From assembly GCA_016845585.1 (NCBI GenBank), contig JAERSO010000048.1, positions 1 through 59,987 of the forward strand: 59,987 nt of DNA, written 5' to 3'. Below the pieces are notes generated by a model, which was not told the DNA's origin, ran no database searches, and saw only the letters and a list, made by a program, of their open reading frames with translations. The position numbers and the translations under genes are program-made. Of the stretch, positions 28,095 to 36,933 are shown piece after piece. How positions within the stretch are numbered: position 1 is the first letter of the stretch; each line of letters starts with the position of its first letter. Source of the stretch: Acidimicrobiaceae bacterium. Its GTDB lineage: Bacteria; Actinomycetota; Acidimicrobiia; Acidimicrobiales; Aldehydirespiratoraceae.

Positions 28095-28706
28095 CTACGG
28101 GAGCTGCAGGTCACGCAGCGTTCCCACGAGAAGCGGCACGACGGTGAGGAGCGCGAACGCGGGCAGGATGCAGAACACGAGCGGGAACAACATGAGGACC
28201 GGAACCCGCCGCACGCGTTGCTCCGCCCGGGTGCGGCGACTCCGGCGAGCCTCATCGCCCGCCCGTCGGAGGGCCGGCCCGATCGGCGCACCATCTCGTT
28301 CGGACGCGATCAGAATCGAGAAGACCGACTCTGGTCCGGGGCCGAGATCACGGGCGACACCGGCAAGGGCGTCGGTCCATGCCTCCCCCCGGGCCGCCCG
28401 CTCCACCGCGGTGCCGATCAACTCGTCGTAGGGAGCGGGCAACCAGCCCACGACCGCCGCTGCAGCGTGGCGAAGCGTCAGGCCGGCCGCGACACCGAGC
28501 GAGAGCAGATCGATGAGCTCGGGCAGGTGTCGGTCGACGGCGTCGTCACGGGCCCGGCTCTTCCGTCTCGCAACGAGCGGACGCGGCACGGCGGACAGCC
28601 GGACCCTCGTCGCTGGGCGTGCCCGCCGGCCCCGCGGCCTCGGGCGTGCTGGTTCGAGAACGACGGCGATCGCAATGGCGGCGATCATCCACGAAGCGGC
28701 GCTCAT
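28095..28706 (-). CDS. TadC-like type II secretion system F-domain protein
   Basis: 203 residues with an F-domain core (LPELIDLLSLGVAAGLTLRHAAAAV, SILIASERDGAPIGPALRRAGDEARR) and hydrophobic C-terminal helices. Inner-membrane platform component of Tad pili. Uses the ATG at 28706 that overlaps the TadB stop; the longer frame upstream is out-of-frame. Confidence 0.85.
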   Translation of the reverse strand: MSAASWMIAAIAIAVVLEPARPRPRGRRARPATRVRLSAVPRPLVARRKSRARDDAVDRHLPELIDLLSLGVAAGLTLRHAAAAVVGWLPAPYDELIGTAVERAARGEAWTDALAGVARDLGPGPESVFSILIASERDGAPIGPALRRAGDEARRSRRTRAEQRVRRVPVLMLFPLVFCILPAFALLTVVPLLVGTLRDLQLP

Positions 28707-29395
28707 CGCGCGATGCTCTGACCGATTCGGCGCATCCAGAGCACTCCCGTCGCATCGAGGGCGAGGCCGAGGAAGAGACACAGCACCCCGAACTCCGTGG
28801 TGACCAAGAGTGTGGCCGAGTCGGGATCGGCCACCACCGACACACCGAGGAACGCGAGCGGCGCCATACCGACCACCACTGCCGAGAGCCGGGACTGGGA
28901 CGACAGGGCGACGATCTCAGAGCGGAGGCCGGCTCGGTCGCGCAAACTGGCAGCCGCCTGCTCGAGCGAACCAGCGACCGCGGCCCCCGCGTCGTCACCC
29001 AGCCGGAGCACCGCGCGCGCGAGGTCGGCGTCGGCATCACCCAGACCGGCCGCCCACACGTCGAGCGCGACACCGAGTCGATCCCCGGCATCGACGCGAC
29101 GACTCACCGTCCGCAACGACCGCGCCGCCGCCGAGTCGTGCACCGACACTTCAGCCAGCGCACCGCGAAGGTTGGACCCACCGCGCAGCGAACGCGCCAC
29201 CAGTTCCAGGGTCTCGGGGAGATCGGCGATGAGCTCACGTCGTTGCCGGCGACGAACACGACCCGACCCACACCGACGAACGAGGCCCACACTCCCGAAC
29301 CCCGACCGGCCGCCGCGTTCCTCTCGCCGTGGCTCCGCCCGGAGGTCCGGGCCGATAGCGACGGCGACCATGAGCAGGACCAGAAGCGTCAACAC
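28703..29395 (-). CDS. TadB-like type II secretion system F-domain protein
   Basis: 230 residues: LIADLPETLELVARSLRGGSNLRGALAEVS and VLRLGDDAGAAVAGSLEQAAASLRDR belong to the F domain, flanked by hydrophobic helices. Together with TadC it forms the inner membrane platform. GTG start inside the last codons of cpaF. Confidence 0.85.
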   Translation of the reverse strand: MLTLLVLLMVAVAIGPDLRAEPRREERGGRSGFGSVGLVRRCGSGRVRRRQRRELIADLPETLELVARSLRGGSNLRGALAEVSVHDSAAARSLRTVSRRVDAGDRLGVALDVWAAGLGDADADLARAVLRLGDDAGAAVAGSLEQAAASLRDRAGLRSEIVALSSQSRLSAVVVGMAPLAFLGVSVVADPDSATLLVTTEFGVLCLFLGLALDATGVLWMRRIGQSIAR

Positions 29396-30465
29396 GACCC
29401 ACCCGCAATTCGCCGCACTTCACCGGGTCCCACCACCGATGCGATCTCGGCCACCCGCCGCCGCCCCTCCTCGCCGCGCTCGACATGCACGATCACGTCG
29501 ACCGCGGCAGCGATCTGGGCGCGGATCGCATCGAGCGGCAACCCGTCGCCCCCGAGCAGGGCGAGCGTCTCCAGTCGACGGAGGACATCGACGGGCCCAT
29601 TTGCATGAACGGTCGACAGGCAGCCTCGATGGCCGGTGTTGAGTGCCTGCACGAGATCGAGGGCCTCATCACCGCGCACCTCGCCGACCACCAGCCGATC
29701 CGGCCGCATCCGCAGCGCGTTGCGGATGAGCGCCCGGATCGTCAACTCCCCCACTCCCTCAGCGGAGGCCGGACGAGCCTCCAGGCGAACGACGTGGGGG
29801 TGTGGAAGCTGTAGCTCCGCGGCGTCCTCCACCGTGATGATGCGCGCCGAAGGTTCGATCGATGCCGCCATCGCGTTGAGGAGGGTGGTCTTGCCGGCAC
29901 CGGTTCCACCGCTCACGACGATGTTGGCGCCGGCGTCGACACAGTCGCGCAACTGTCGACACACCGGTGGTCCGGCGAAGGCTTCAAGCTCATGGGCTGC
30001 AAGCACGAATCGACGAATCGTGACGTATGGACCATCGAGAGCGATCGGCGGGATGACGACGTTGACCCGGCTCCCATCCGGCAACCGCCCGTCGACCAGC
30101 GGCGAACGTCGATCGACTCGACGCCCGACCGGCGCCACGATCCGTTCGATCAGGAGATCGATCTCTCCTCGATCGAGCGTCAGCGGGTGGCGCAGGAGTC
30201 GGCCCTCACGTTCGATCCAGACCGGACCCGGTCCATTGATCATGATCTCACTCACCGCGGCGTCGGCCAGGATCTCCTCGAGGGGCCCGAGGCCACCGAG
30301 GCGCGCCTCGATCTTGCCGACCGCATCCGCTCGCTGATCGGCCGTGAGCAGCGGGGCGAGCCGACTGAGCTCCGCGCCGATGTCGACGCTGTCACCGCCA
30401 TCGAGCACGGCACGATGGACGTGATCGACGACCTGCGTGACCACCTCGTCGCCGGACCCCGTCAC
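29389..30465 (-). CDS. CpaF/TadA-type secretion ATPase
   Basis: 358 residues: SEIMINGPGPVWIEREGRL, FVLAAHELEAFAGPPV, Walker A VVSGGTGAGKTTLLNAMAA, Walker B-side VVGEVRGDEALDLVQALNTGHRGCLSTVHAN and the GDGLPLDAIRAQIAAAVDVIVHVER end, all standard for the Tad ATPase. GTG at 30465 overlaps the upstream TadZ-like gene. Confidence 0.93.
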   Translation of the reverse strand: MTGSGDEVVTQVVDHVHRAVLDGGDSVDIGAELSRLAPLLTADQRADAVGKIEARLGGLGPLEEILADAAVSEIMINGPGPVWIEREGRLLRHPLTLDRGEIDLLIERIVAPVGRRVDRRSPLVDGRLPDGSRVNVVIPPIALDGPYVTIRRFVLAAHELEAFAGPPVCRQLRDCVDAGANIVVSGGTGAGKTTLLNAMAASIEPSARIITVEDAAELQLPHPHVVRLEARPASAEGVGELTIRALIRNALRMRPDRLVVGEVRGDEALDLVQALNTGHRGCLSTVHANGPVDVLRRLETLALLGGDGLPLDAIRAQIAAAVDVIVHVERGEEGRRRVAEIASVVGPGEVRRIAGGSC

Positions 30466-31127
30466 GCGGCGGTGACGATGAGTTGGCGAAAGGCCCGGGG
30501 ACGCCTCGTGGCCAGCAGGCCGGCGTCGACGGCTCTGGCGACGCTCGGGTCGAGTGCGACCCGACACCAGAGGGGGATGCCGAGTGCGGCGACGACGTCG
30601 CCGGTCGTCAGCGCTCGGCCAGGCTCGTCGACCAGCACGAGCCTGGTGCCCACCGGCGGATGGCCGGCGCGGCGGAGAGCCAGATAGCAGGCCCGCGTGA
30701 CGAGCACCGACGTGGCGACGTCGTCCCACCAGCAGTCAACCGATTGGCCGGTTGGGCTCCGCTGCGTGCCCGCATCGATGACGATGACACGCGATCCGGT
30801 GCGCAGGATGCCGGCGAGCAACCGAAGTCGACCATCGGAGGGTCGATCCGCCGTGCCCCGCGGCAGCAGGGCCAGACGCGGGGCGACCGGAACCTCCAGA
30901 CCGGTGAGCGCGTCCACCGGCACCTCGTCGCCCGCGGCGAGCCAATCGAACGCGCCGAGGCCGGCACCGGTCACGCCGAGCACATCGGGCTGATCGCCGT
31001 CGAGATCGACGAGGAGCGTCTCCTGACCATCCTCCGCGGATCGCAGGGCCAGGGCGGCGGCGACCACCGACGCGCCCGACCCGCCCTTGGCGGACCAACA
31101 CACCAACAGCATTGATGAAACTGACAT
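30462..31127 (-). CDS. TadZ/CpaE-like P-loop ATPase
   Basis: 221 residues, MinD/ParA-related. Deviant Walker A WSAKGGSGASVVAAALALR (the usual Thr is Val), LLVDLDGDQPDVLGV, VIVIDAG. In Tad loci such proteins position the apparatus at the pole. GGGAGA lies 7 bases before the ATG at 31127. First gene of the pilus operon and divergent from the HAD gene. Confidence 0.8.
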   Translation of the reverse strand: MSVSSMLLVCWSAKGGSGASVVAAALALRSAEDGQETLLVDLDGDQPDVLGVTGAGLGAFDWLAAGDEVPVDALTGLEVPVAPRLALLPRGTADRPSDGRLRLLAGILRTGSRVIVIDAGTQRSPTGQSVDCWWDDVATSVLVTRACYLALRRAGHPPVGTRLVLVDEPGRALTTGDVVAALGIPLWCRVALDPSVARAVDAGLLATRRPRAFRQLIVTAA

Positions 31128-31222
31128 CGACACATCTCCCGGAACAACAGCTCGACGGGGAAGTCGACGGCTCGACCATACGGCTCGGCCCTAGCATTGC
31201 CAACTATGAGAGCACGCCAATC

Positions 31223-32044
31223 ATGAACTCCACGGAGGCGGCGTTCTTCGACCTCGACAAGACGGTCATCGCCAAGGCCGCCATGCTCGCCTTCGGTCCC
31301 AAACTCCAGAAGGAGGGGATGCTCAACCGCTGGCTGGTCGCTCGCGCCCTGTGGGGGCAGATCGTCTTCCGGTACCTCGGTGCCGACGAGGGCCGCATGG
31401 AGAAGATACGCGAGACGGCGCTGAAGGTCAGCGTGGGCTGGGACAAGGAACGAATCTCGGGGCTCATCGACAACGCACTCAGCGAGGTCATCGACCCGCT
31501 CGTCTACGACGAAGCGGTGGAGCTGATCGAATCGCATCAGGACGCGGGGCGTCGCGTGTACCTGGTCTCCGCGTCACCGGAGGAGATCGTGCTTCCGCTG
31601 GCCCGTCACCTGGGCGTCGACCACGCCATCGCCACGCGGGCGCGTACCGACAATGCGGGCCGCTACACCGGCGAAGTGGAGTTCTACTCCGCGGGCGAAC
31701 ACAAGGTCGAGGCGATCTCCGCCGAGGCGGAAACCCATGGCCTCGACCTCGAAGGCTCGTTCGCCTATTCCGACTCGATCACCGATCTACCGATGCTCCA
31801 GTCGGTGGGTCACCCCGTGGCCGTCAACCCCGACAAGGCACTGCTGAAGGTCGCGACCGAGCAGGGCTGGGAGATCCGTGAATTCGACCATCCCCGACCG
31901 CTCAGCGATGAGCGCACGATCTCGACACCGCAGGCGACCACCATCGGCCTGGGTGCGGCAGGCGTCGCCGTGGCGGCGGGCGCGTCACTGTGGTGGCGGA
32001 GCCGAAAGCTCAGACGTCGCGGACTTTTTGGGAGAGCACGATGA
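31223..32044 (+). CDS. HAD-superfamily IB hydrolase (SerB-like)
   Basis: 273 residues: FFDLDKT (nucleophile D10, D12), LVSASPEEIVLPLARHLG, EHKVEAI, SFAYSDSITDLPMLQSVGHPVAVNPD. This is the HAD-IB group seen with phosphoserine-phosphatase-like and lipid phosphate phosphatases. A C-terminal hydrophobic stretch (TIGLGAAGVAVAAGASLWW) predicts membrane association. Start ATG at 31223 after a TATGAGAGC; substrate unknown. Confidence 0.88.
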   Translation: MNSTEAAFFDLDKTVIAKAAMLAFGPKLQKEGMLNRWLVARALWGQIVFRYLGADEGRMEKIRETALKVSVGWDKERISGLIDNALSEVIDPLVYDEAVELIESHQDAGRRVYLVSASPEEIVLPLARHLGVDHAIATRARTDNAGRYTGEVEFYSAGEHKVEAISAEAETHGLDLEGSFAYSDSITDLPMLQSVGHPVAVNPDKALLKVATEQGWEIREFDHPRPLSDERTISTPQATTIGLGAAGVAVAAGASLWWRSRKLRRRGLFGRAR

Positions 32045-32090
32045 GGAGTGCACCCAGCACCGCCAGCAGGAGAACTCGGTTCTTCGACAT
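32010..32090 (-). CDS. Possible 26-residue membrane peptide antisense to HAD 3' end
   Basis: ATG at 32090 opens MSKNRVLLLAVLGALLIVLS and ends QKVRDV before TGA at 32010, overlapping the HAD gene's last 35 bp. One hydrophobic segment with basic ends. There is no strong ribosome site and it could be chance; included because it occupies an otherwise empty interval. Confidence 0.3.
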   Translation of the reverse strand: MSKNRVLLLAVLGALLIVLSQKVRDV

Positions 32091-32174
32091 GGCTCGACGC
32101 TAGCCAACCGATCGGTCGGCGTGTCGTCGGCCCTCTCGGTCGCGGTACAGCCGCGGCGAGATACAGTCCTCGGC

Positions 32175-32270
32175 GGAGGTGTCCGAGCGCCTGGTGGGCT
32201 CCCCCGCCTTCAAAGCGGGTGGGATGGGTGATCCCTGTCCGGCGGGTTCGATTCCCGTCCACCTCCGCCA
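32175..32270 (+). tRNA. selC: tRNA-Sec(UCA)
   Basis: Selenocysteine tRNA. The anticodon arm CCCGC-CTTCAAA-GCGGG carries anticodon TCA, acceptor GGAGGTG pairs with CACCTCC, T arm GCGGG-TTCGATT-CCCGT, D arm of about six pairs (with one bulge) around TGGT, and a long variable arm GGGAT-GGGTG-ATCCC. 93 nt plus genome-encoded CCA. The eighth acceptor position looks like U-C, a small deviation. It lies 20 bp before the esterase gene and 21 kb from selA-selB. Confidence 0.93.
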
Positions 32271-32289
32271 TTCTCCTACCGTGCCGAGC

Positions 32290-33222
32290 ATGACCCGAGC
32301 GCTACAGCCCGATGTGGCGGCCGTCCTCGACTACGCCGCCAGCCTCGACCTCCCCGCCATGGAGACGCTGTCTCCGGTCGATGCCCGAGCCTTTCAGACC
32401 GCCACCGCGGCGAACCGGCCACCGGGGCCCGACGTCGGCGAGATCATGGACGGAGAGCTCCCCGGCCCCGCAGGGCCGCTCGCGTACAGGCTCTACCGGC
32501 CCTCGACGCCGGGGCCACACCCACTGACCGCCTATTTCCACGGGGGTGGTTGGGTGATCGGCAGCCAGGTCTCCGACGACCCGTTCTGTCGCCAACTGTG
32601 CGTGGAATCCGACTCGATCATCGTCTCGGTCGACTACCGCCATGCACCCGAGCACCGCTTCCCCGCGGCTCACGAGGACGGATTCACTGCAGCCGTCTGG
32701 CTCTCGGCAAATCGCGAATCACTCGGGGCCACGCCCACGCCGATCGCGCTCGCCGGCTGGAGCGCCGGCGGCAACATCGCCGCCGTCCTCGCACAGCAGG
32801 CGCGAGATACAGGCGACTTCGACCTCGCCGGACAGATCCTGATCACGCCGGTGACATCCCCGGGCGAGCGCCGGCTCTCGCACACGGACAATGCGGAGGG
32901 CTACGCACTCACGACCTCGATGCTCGACTGGTTCCTGGAGAACTACGTGGATGAGGCCGACCGAACCGACCCGCGAGTCGCACCGCTTCAGGCCCCGAAC
33001 CTCGGCGGGCTCGCATCGGCGCTGGTCGTCACCGCGGATTTCGACCCGTTGCGCGACGAAGGCACCGCCTACGCGACGGCCCTCGCTGCTGCCGGCACGG
33101 CGGTCGATCACCTGGCGTGTGACGGGCAAACCCACACGTCGATCCTGGCCGTCGACGTCATCGAGTCGGCCACACCCATACGGAGTCACATCGCCGGCAC
33201 ACTCCGCGACTTCCACAACTGA
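32290..33222 (+). CDS. HSL-family alpha/beta-hydrolase (esterase)
   Basis: 310 residues: HGGGW (84-88) oxyanion motif and GWSAG with S158 nucleophile, D in TADFDPLRDEG and H in GQTHTSI form the triad of the hormone-sensitive-lipase esterase family. The family hydrolyses short acyl esters. Start ATG at 32290; upstream frame is the tRNA. Confidence 0.87.
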   Translation: MTRALQPDVAAVLDYAASLDLPAMETLSPVDARAFQTATAANRPPGPDVGEIMDGELPGPAGPLAYRLYRPSTPGPHPLTAYFHGGGWVIGSQVSDDPFCRQLCVESDSIIVSVDYRHAPEHRFPAAHEDGFTAAVWLSANRESLGATPTPIALAGWSAGGNIAAVLAQQARDTGDFDLAGQILITPVTSPGERRLSHTDNAEGYALTTSMLDWFLENYVDEADRTDPRVAPLQAPNLGGLASALVVTADFDPLRDEGTAYATALAAAGTAVDHLACDGQTHTSILAVDVIESATPIRSHIAGTLRDFHN

Positions 33223-33282
33223 CCCAAACCTCATCACGGGGTGGTGACGTGACAGGGGTGTGAGCGCGGGCGGAGCATTTCG

Positions 33283-33572
33283 GTGACTCCATTGCTCAAC
33301 ACATCCCCACGACTCCTACTCCTCCTCGTCGCCGCCCTGGTCATCTTCATCGCGGCATCGTGCACACCCGAGCAGCGCGCGGTCATCGAGCAGATCAACA
33401 CCGACCGCGCTGCGGCCGGCGAGGAGCTGCTCGTCCCCCACCCCCAACTCGCGCCAACATGCTCGACCCACGATTCGACACGATGGGAACCGGCGTTGCG
33501 GTGGCCCGCGACGGCCGCGTCTGGGTCGTTCACCTCTTCGCCCAGTACGACCCCGGCGCGGATCACACCTGA
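33283..33572 (+). pseudogene. Remnant of a CAP/SCP-domain secreted protein
   Basis: GTG at 33283 encodes a lipoprotein-type leader (LLLLLVAALVIFIAASC) and then TPEQRAVIEQINTDRAAAGEELLVPHPQL, the usual start of a CAP domain. The frame then breaks: in another frame the C-terminal end of the same domain follows at once (ANMLDPRFDTMGTGVAVARDG, ending YDPGADHT). About 80-90 residues expected between these halves are missing. An internal deletion with frameshift is the simplest explanation. Confidence 0.7.
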
Positions 33573-33602
33573 CCCACGCGTCGCGGGGTGAGAGTGGGTC
33601 AG
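33569..33602. terminator. Palindrome carrying stop codons of both convergent frames
   Basis: CTGACCCAC (33569-33577) and GTGGGTCAG (33594-33602), a perfect 9-bp inverted repeat. Its left arm contains the TGA of the CAP remnant and its right arm the TGA of the sigma factor on the minus strand. A bidirectional terminator between convergent genes fits. Confidence 0.55.
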
Positions 33603-34537
33603 ACGCTCAGAAGATCCCGAGCGCCGGTGTCGCTGCTCGGGTGACGCAGCTTCGACATGGCACGGGCCTCGATCTGGCGAATGCGTTCGCGGGTGAGGTT
33701 GAAGTGCTCACCGACCTCTTCGAGCGTGCGAGGCTCACCGCGATCGAGGCCGAAGCGAAGTTTCAGGATTTCTCGCTCACGCTCATCGAGCGGGCCGAGC
33801 AACCGGGAGATCTCTTCGGGCAGCAGCGACGTGGCGGCCACCTCGAACGGTGAATCAGCCGAACGATCCTCGACGACATCGCCGAGCTCGGCATCGCCGT
33901 CTTCACGCAGCGGCTCAGAGAGCGAAAGAGGCTCGGCAGCGAAACGCAGGGCTTCGGTGACCTTCTCCTCGGGCATCTCGACTTCGATCGCCAGCTCGGC
34001 GAGGGTGGCAGGACGGCCGTACTTCAGCTCGAGGCGGGCGCGAGCCTTCTGCAGACGAGCGAGCGTGTCGCCGGCGTGCACCGGGAGGCGGATCGTGCGA
34101 CCGGTGTTGGCGATACCGCGGGTGATCGCCTGACGAATCCACCACGTGGCATACGTCGAGAATTTGAAACCCTTGCGCCAATCAAACTTCTCGACGGCGT
34201 GCATCAGACCCAGGTTGCCTTCCTGGATGAGATCGAGCAGGGGCAGGCCGGACGCCTGGTACTTCTTGGCGATCGACACGACGAGGCGAAGGTTCGATTG
34301 CACGAAGGTGCGTTCCGCTCCCTCACCCTTCTGCAGGGTGCGGCGGAGCTCGCGCTTCTTGGCCGGGGTCAACTCGCCGCCGACCTTCTCGAGCTCCTCG
34401 CGGGCTTCGGCGCCGGCTTCGATGGCCTGGGCGAGGCGAACCTCGTCCTCCTTGGTCAGCAGCGGGTACTGACCGATGTCGGTCAGATACAGGCGAACGA
34501 GGTCTTCTTCGTCACGCTCTACTCGCTCCTTCGCCAC
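33599..34537 (-). CDS. Sigma-70 factor (principal-type, group 1 or 2)
   Basis: 312 residues with regions 1.2 ([24 protein letters not shown]), 2.1-2.4 ([33 protein letters not shown]), 3 ([22 protein letters not shown]) and 4 ([34 protein letters not shown]). Region 1.1 is absent, so it is probably a group 2 factor; otherwise sequence is very close to primary sigma. GTG at 34537 preceded by GAGGGA. Stops inside the palindrome above. Confidence 0.93.
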   Translation of the reverse strand: MAKERVERDEEDLVRLYLTDIGQYPLLTKEDEVRLAQAIEAGAEAREELEKVGGELTPAKKRELRRTLQKGEGAERTFVQSNLRLVVSIAKKYQASGLPLLDLIQEGNLGLMHAVEKFDWRKGFKFSTYATWWIRQAITRGIANTGRTIRLPVHAGDTLARLQKARARLELKYGRPATLAELAIEVEMPEEKVTEALRFAAEPLSLSEPLREDGDAELGDVVEDRSADSPFEVAATSLLPEEISRLLGPLDEREREILKLRFGLDRGEPRTLEEVGEHFNLTRERIRQIEARAMSKLRHPSSDTGARDLLSV

Positions 34538-34589
34538 GGAAGTCCCTCTCGTAGATGACCGGTTCCCGAACGATACCGAGTGTTGGGCG

Positions 34590-35060
34590 TCACACCACCG
34601 GCGTGACCATTCGGAATGTTTCGGCAATTTTCGCAATCGGCCTGAGCCTGTTCTTCTCTGCCGATGCAAGGTCGATCATGAGGAACTCGACCGCTCTGCG
34701 CAAGGACCCATCTGCGTGAGAGGCGCATTTGTCCCGGATTTCGCCGCACTCCGTGGCCAACTGGGCGGCGAGGGCGGCCCCGACGCCGGCCGGATCGGCG
34801 GTGTCGACGAGCGCATCGAGCGTCGCGGCGAGCGTTGGATCTGCGGGCGTGACCTCACGATCCTCGGCCAGCAGAACCGAGTCAGGCATCACCGCGGCGA
34901 AGCTCGTGACATGACCCCCGAGGTGCCGGCTGAGAGTGGCGAGCCACACCGCCTCCTCAGGGTCCTCGACGAGCGCGACCCATCCGCCCATCAGCTCGAA
35001 CAGACGGCCCGTCACCCATTGCAGGCTCGCGCAGGCCCTCGCGTTGTCTGCCGCGTTCAT
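34590..35060 (-). CDS. Conserved hypothetical helical protein
   Basis: 156 residues starting [28 protein letters not shown]. Predicted almost all alpha-helical ([69 protein letters not shown]). No known domain is recognised; the helical pattern recalls ferritin-like proteins but I see no clear metal ligand set. It sits between nadE and the sigma gene on the same strand. Confidence 0.6.
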   Translation of the reverse strand: MNAADNARACASLQWVTGRLFELMGGWVALVEDPEEAVWLATLSRHLGGHVTSFAAVMPDSVLLAEDREVTPADPTLAATLDALVDTADPAGVGAALAAQLATECGEIRDKCASHADGSLRRAVEFLMIDLASAEKNRLRPIAKIAETFRMVTPVV

Positions 35061-35073
35061 CGGGGTGCTCGGG

Positions 35074-36852
35074 TCACCCGCGGTACCGGTTGACGATCGG
35101 CATGCGCCGGTCCCGGCCGAAGGCCTTCTTGGTGATGCGGGTGCCGACCGGGGTCTGGCGCCGCTTGTACTCCGCAATGTCGACGAGCCGACAGACCCGG
35201 CGGATCATCTCCGGGTCCGCGCCTTCGATTCCGAGCTGCACGATCTCGGCGGCCGTGTGGTCGTCCTCCACATATGCCCGCAGGATCGGATCGAGAATCT
35301 CATAGGGAGGTAGCGACTGATCGTCGGTCTGACCCGGCTTGAGCTCAGCCGACGGGGCCTTCGTGAGCGAGCCTTCCGGAATCCAGGGCTGGCCGGCTTG
35401 CGCGTTGCGCCAGTGGCAGAGCTCGTAGACACGCAGCTTCCAGACGTCCTTGATCGCCGCGAACGCACCGGCCGTGTCGCCGTAGAGCGTGGAGTAGCCG
35501 ACCGCCGACTCGCTCTTGTTGCCCGGCGTCATCACCAGCCAGCCGTGTTCGTTGGCGAGGGCCATGAGGATCACGCCGCGCAGGCGACTCTGCAGATTCT
35601 GATCGGTGAGGTCGCCGACCTCGATCTTGCCGTCGGCGACATGGGGCACGAGCATCTCGAGGAAGGCGGCGTGAGCCGGCTCGATCGGCACGATTCGGGT
35701 GTCGATCCCCATGTTCATGCCCAGCGCTTCGGCATCGCTGATGGAGTGATCGCTCGAGTACCGCGACGGCATGAGGATTCCGTGCACGTTCTCCGCCCCG
35801 AGCGCATCGACCGCCAGCGCCGTGACGAGGGACGAGTCGACGCCGCCCGACACCCCGAGGCAGATTTCGGAGAACCCGGACTTGCGGACATAGTCACGAA
35901 CGCCGAGCACGAGTGTCTGCCATTCCTCGGCGAGCGGGCTCAAGGGTTCGACCATCGGTCCGGCAAGGAACGTGCGGGGGGCTGCGTGCGCCGGCGTCAC
36001 GAATGTGGTCGGGTAGCGATCGAGCGTTTCCGGCGTCGGAGGCAAGTCGATGTCGAACACATCGAGCGACTCGACGAACGATGCACAGCGCGCCGTGATG
36101 GCCGGACCATCGTCGGTCGGGCCGGCCACGAAGGATCCTCCATCGAACACCAGCTCGTCCTGACCGCCGACCAGGTTGGCGTACACGACCGGGATCGACG
36201 ACTCCTCGACCCGCTGCTTGATCACCTCTTCGCGGACCTGCTGCTTGCCGCCGCGGAACGGAGAGCCGTTGATGTTGATGACGAGCCGGGCACCGCCGCG
36301 GGCGAGCTGGGTGACGGGACCATCGGGGACCCATGAGTCCTCGCACAGGGTGACACCGACCGACACGCCGCCGATCTCGAAGAGGGCGAGCGACTGGTCG
36401 CCGGGACGGAAATGGCGCAGCTCGTCGAACACGTCGTAGTTCGGGAGATGCCGCTTGTGGTACGTGCCGAAGATCTTGCCCTCGGCACAGACCGCCACCG
36501 CATTCCACACGCCGTTGAAGTACTCGATGCCGCCGAAGTCCTGGATGACGCGGTCAACCGAGCCGCCGAAGTCGTCACCATCGGCGAATCCGACGATTGC
36601 CACCGTGCGGCCGGTGCCGGCGGCGAACTTCTCGAGCGCCGCACGGTTGTCAGCGATGAACCCGGGCTTGAGGACGAGGTCTTCGGGCGGATAGCCGGTG
36701 AGGGTCATCTCCGGCAGGATGACGACATCGGCCCCGAGTTCGGATGCCTCCTCCACCACCGCAGTGGCGCGAGCGAGGTTGCCGTCGATGTCGCCGACGA
36801 TCGCGTTGAACTGCGAGATGGCGATCCGCAGGGTCTCGGGAGTCTCGGTCAC
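35074..36852 (-). CDS. nadE: Glutamine-dependent NAD+ synthetase
   Basis: Amidates nicotinate adenine dinucleotide using glutamine. 592 residues: N-terminal carbon-nitrogen hydrolase domain (ISQFNAIVGDIDGNLARA, VILPEMTLTGYPPEDL with Glu, KRHLPNYDVFDE with Lys, VTLCEDSWVPDGP with Cys) and C-terminal ammonia ligase with PP-loop LGVSGGVDSSLVTALAVDAL and GNKSESAVGYSTLYGDTAG. GTG start at 36852. Confidence 0.95.
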   Translation of the reverse strand: MTETPETLRIAISQFNAIVGDIDGNLARATAVVEEASELGADVVILPEMTLTGYPPEDLVLKPGFIADNRAALEKFAAGTGRTVAIVGFADGDDFGGSVDRVIQDFGGIEYFNGVWNAVAVCAEGKIFGTYHKRHLPNYDVFDELRHFRPGDQSLALFEIGGVSVGVTLCEDSWVPDGPVTQLARGGARLVININGSPFRGGKQQVREEVIKQRVEESSIPVVYANLVGGQDELVFDGGSFVAGPTDDGPAITARCASFVESLDVFDIDLPPTPETLDRYPTTFVTPAHAAPRTFLAGPMVEPLSPLAEEWQTLVLGVRDYVRKSGFSEICLGVSGGVDSSLVTALAVDALGAENVHGILMPSRYSSDHSISDAEALGMNMGIDTRIVPIEPAHAAFLEMLVPHVADGKIEVGDLTDQNLQSRLRGVILMALANEHGWLVMTPGNKSESAVGYSTLYGDTAGAFAAIKDVWKLRVYELCHWRNAQAGQPWIPEGSLTKAPSAELKPGQTDDQSLPPYEILDPILRAYVEDDHTAAEIVQLGIEGADPEMIRRVCRLVDIAEYKRRQTPVGTRITKKAFGRDRRMPIVNRYRG

Positions 36853-36874
36853 ACGTTCATCGTACGTAAAACGC

Positions 36875-36911
36875 AGAAAGCACGCTGGGGTCTGACCCCA
36901 GCGTGCTTTCT
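36875..36911. repeat. Perfect 16-bp palindrome with TGGGGTCTGACCCCA core
   Basis: AGAAAGCACGCTGGGG, loop TCTGA, CCCCAGCGTGCTTTCT: a perfect 16-bp stem between the glnII stop and the nadE start. Strong enough to terminate transcription in both directions. Core shared with 11993-12027. Confidence 0.85.
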
Positions 36912-36933
36912 CAGGACTCACTGCCGGAGCGGA

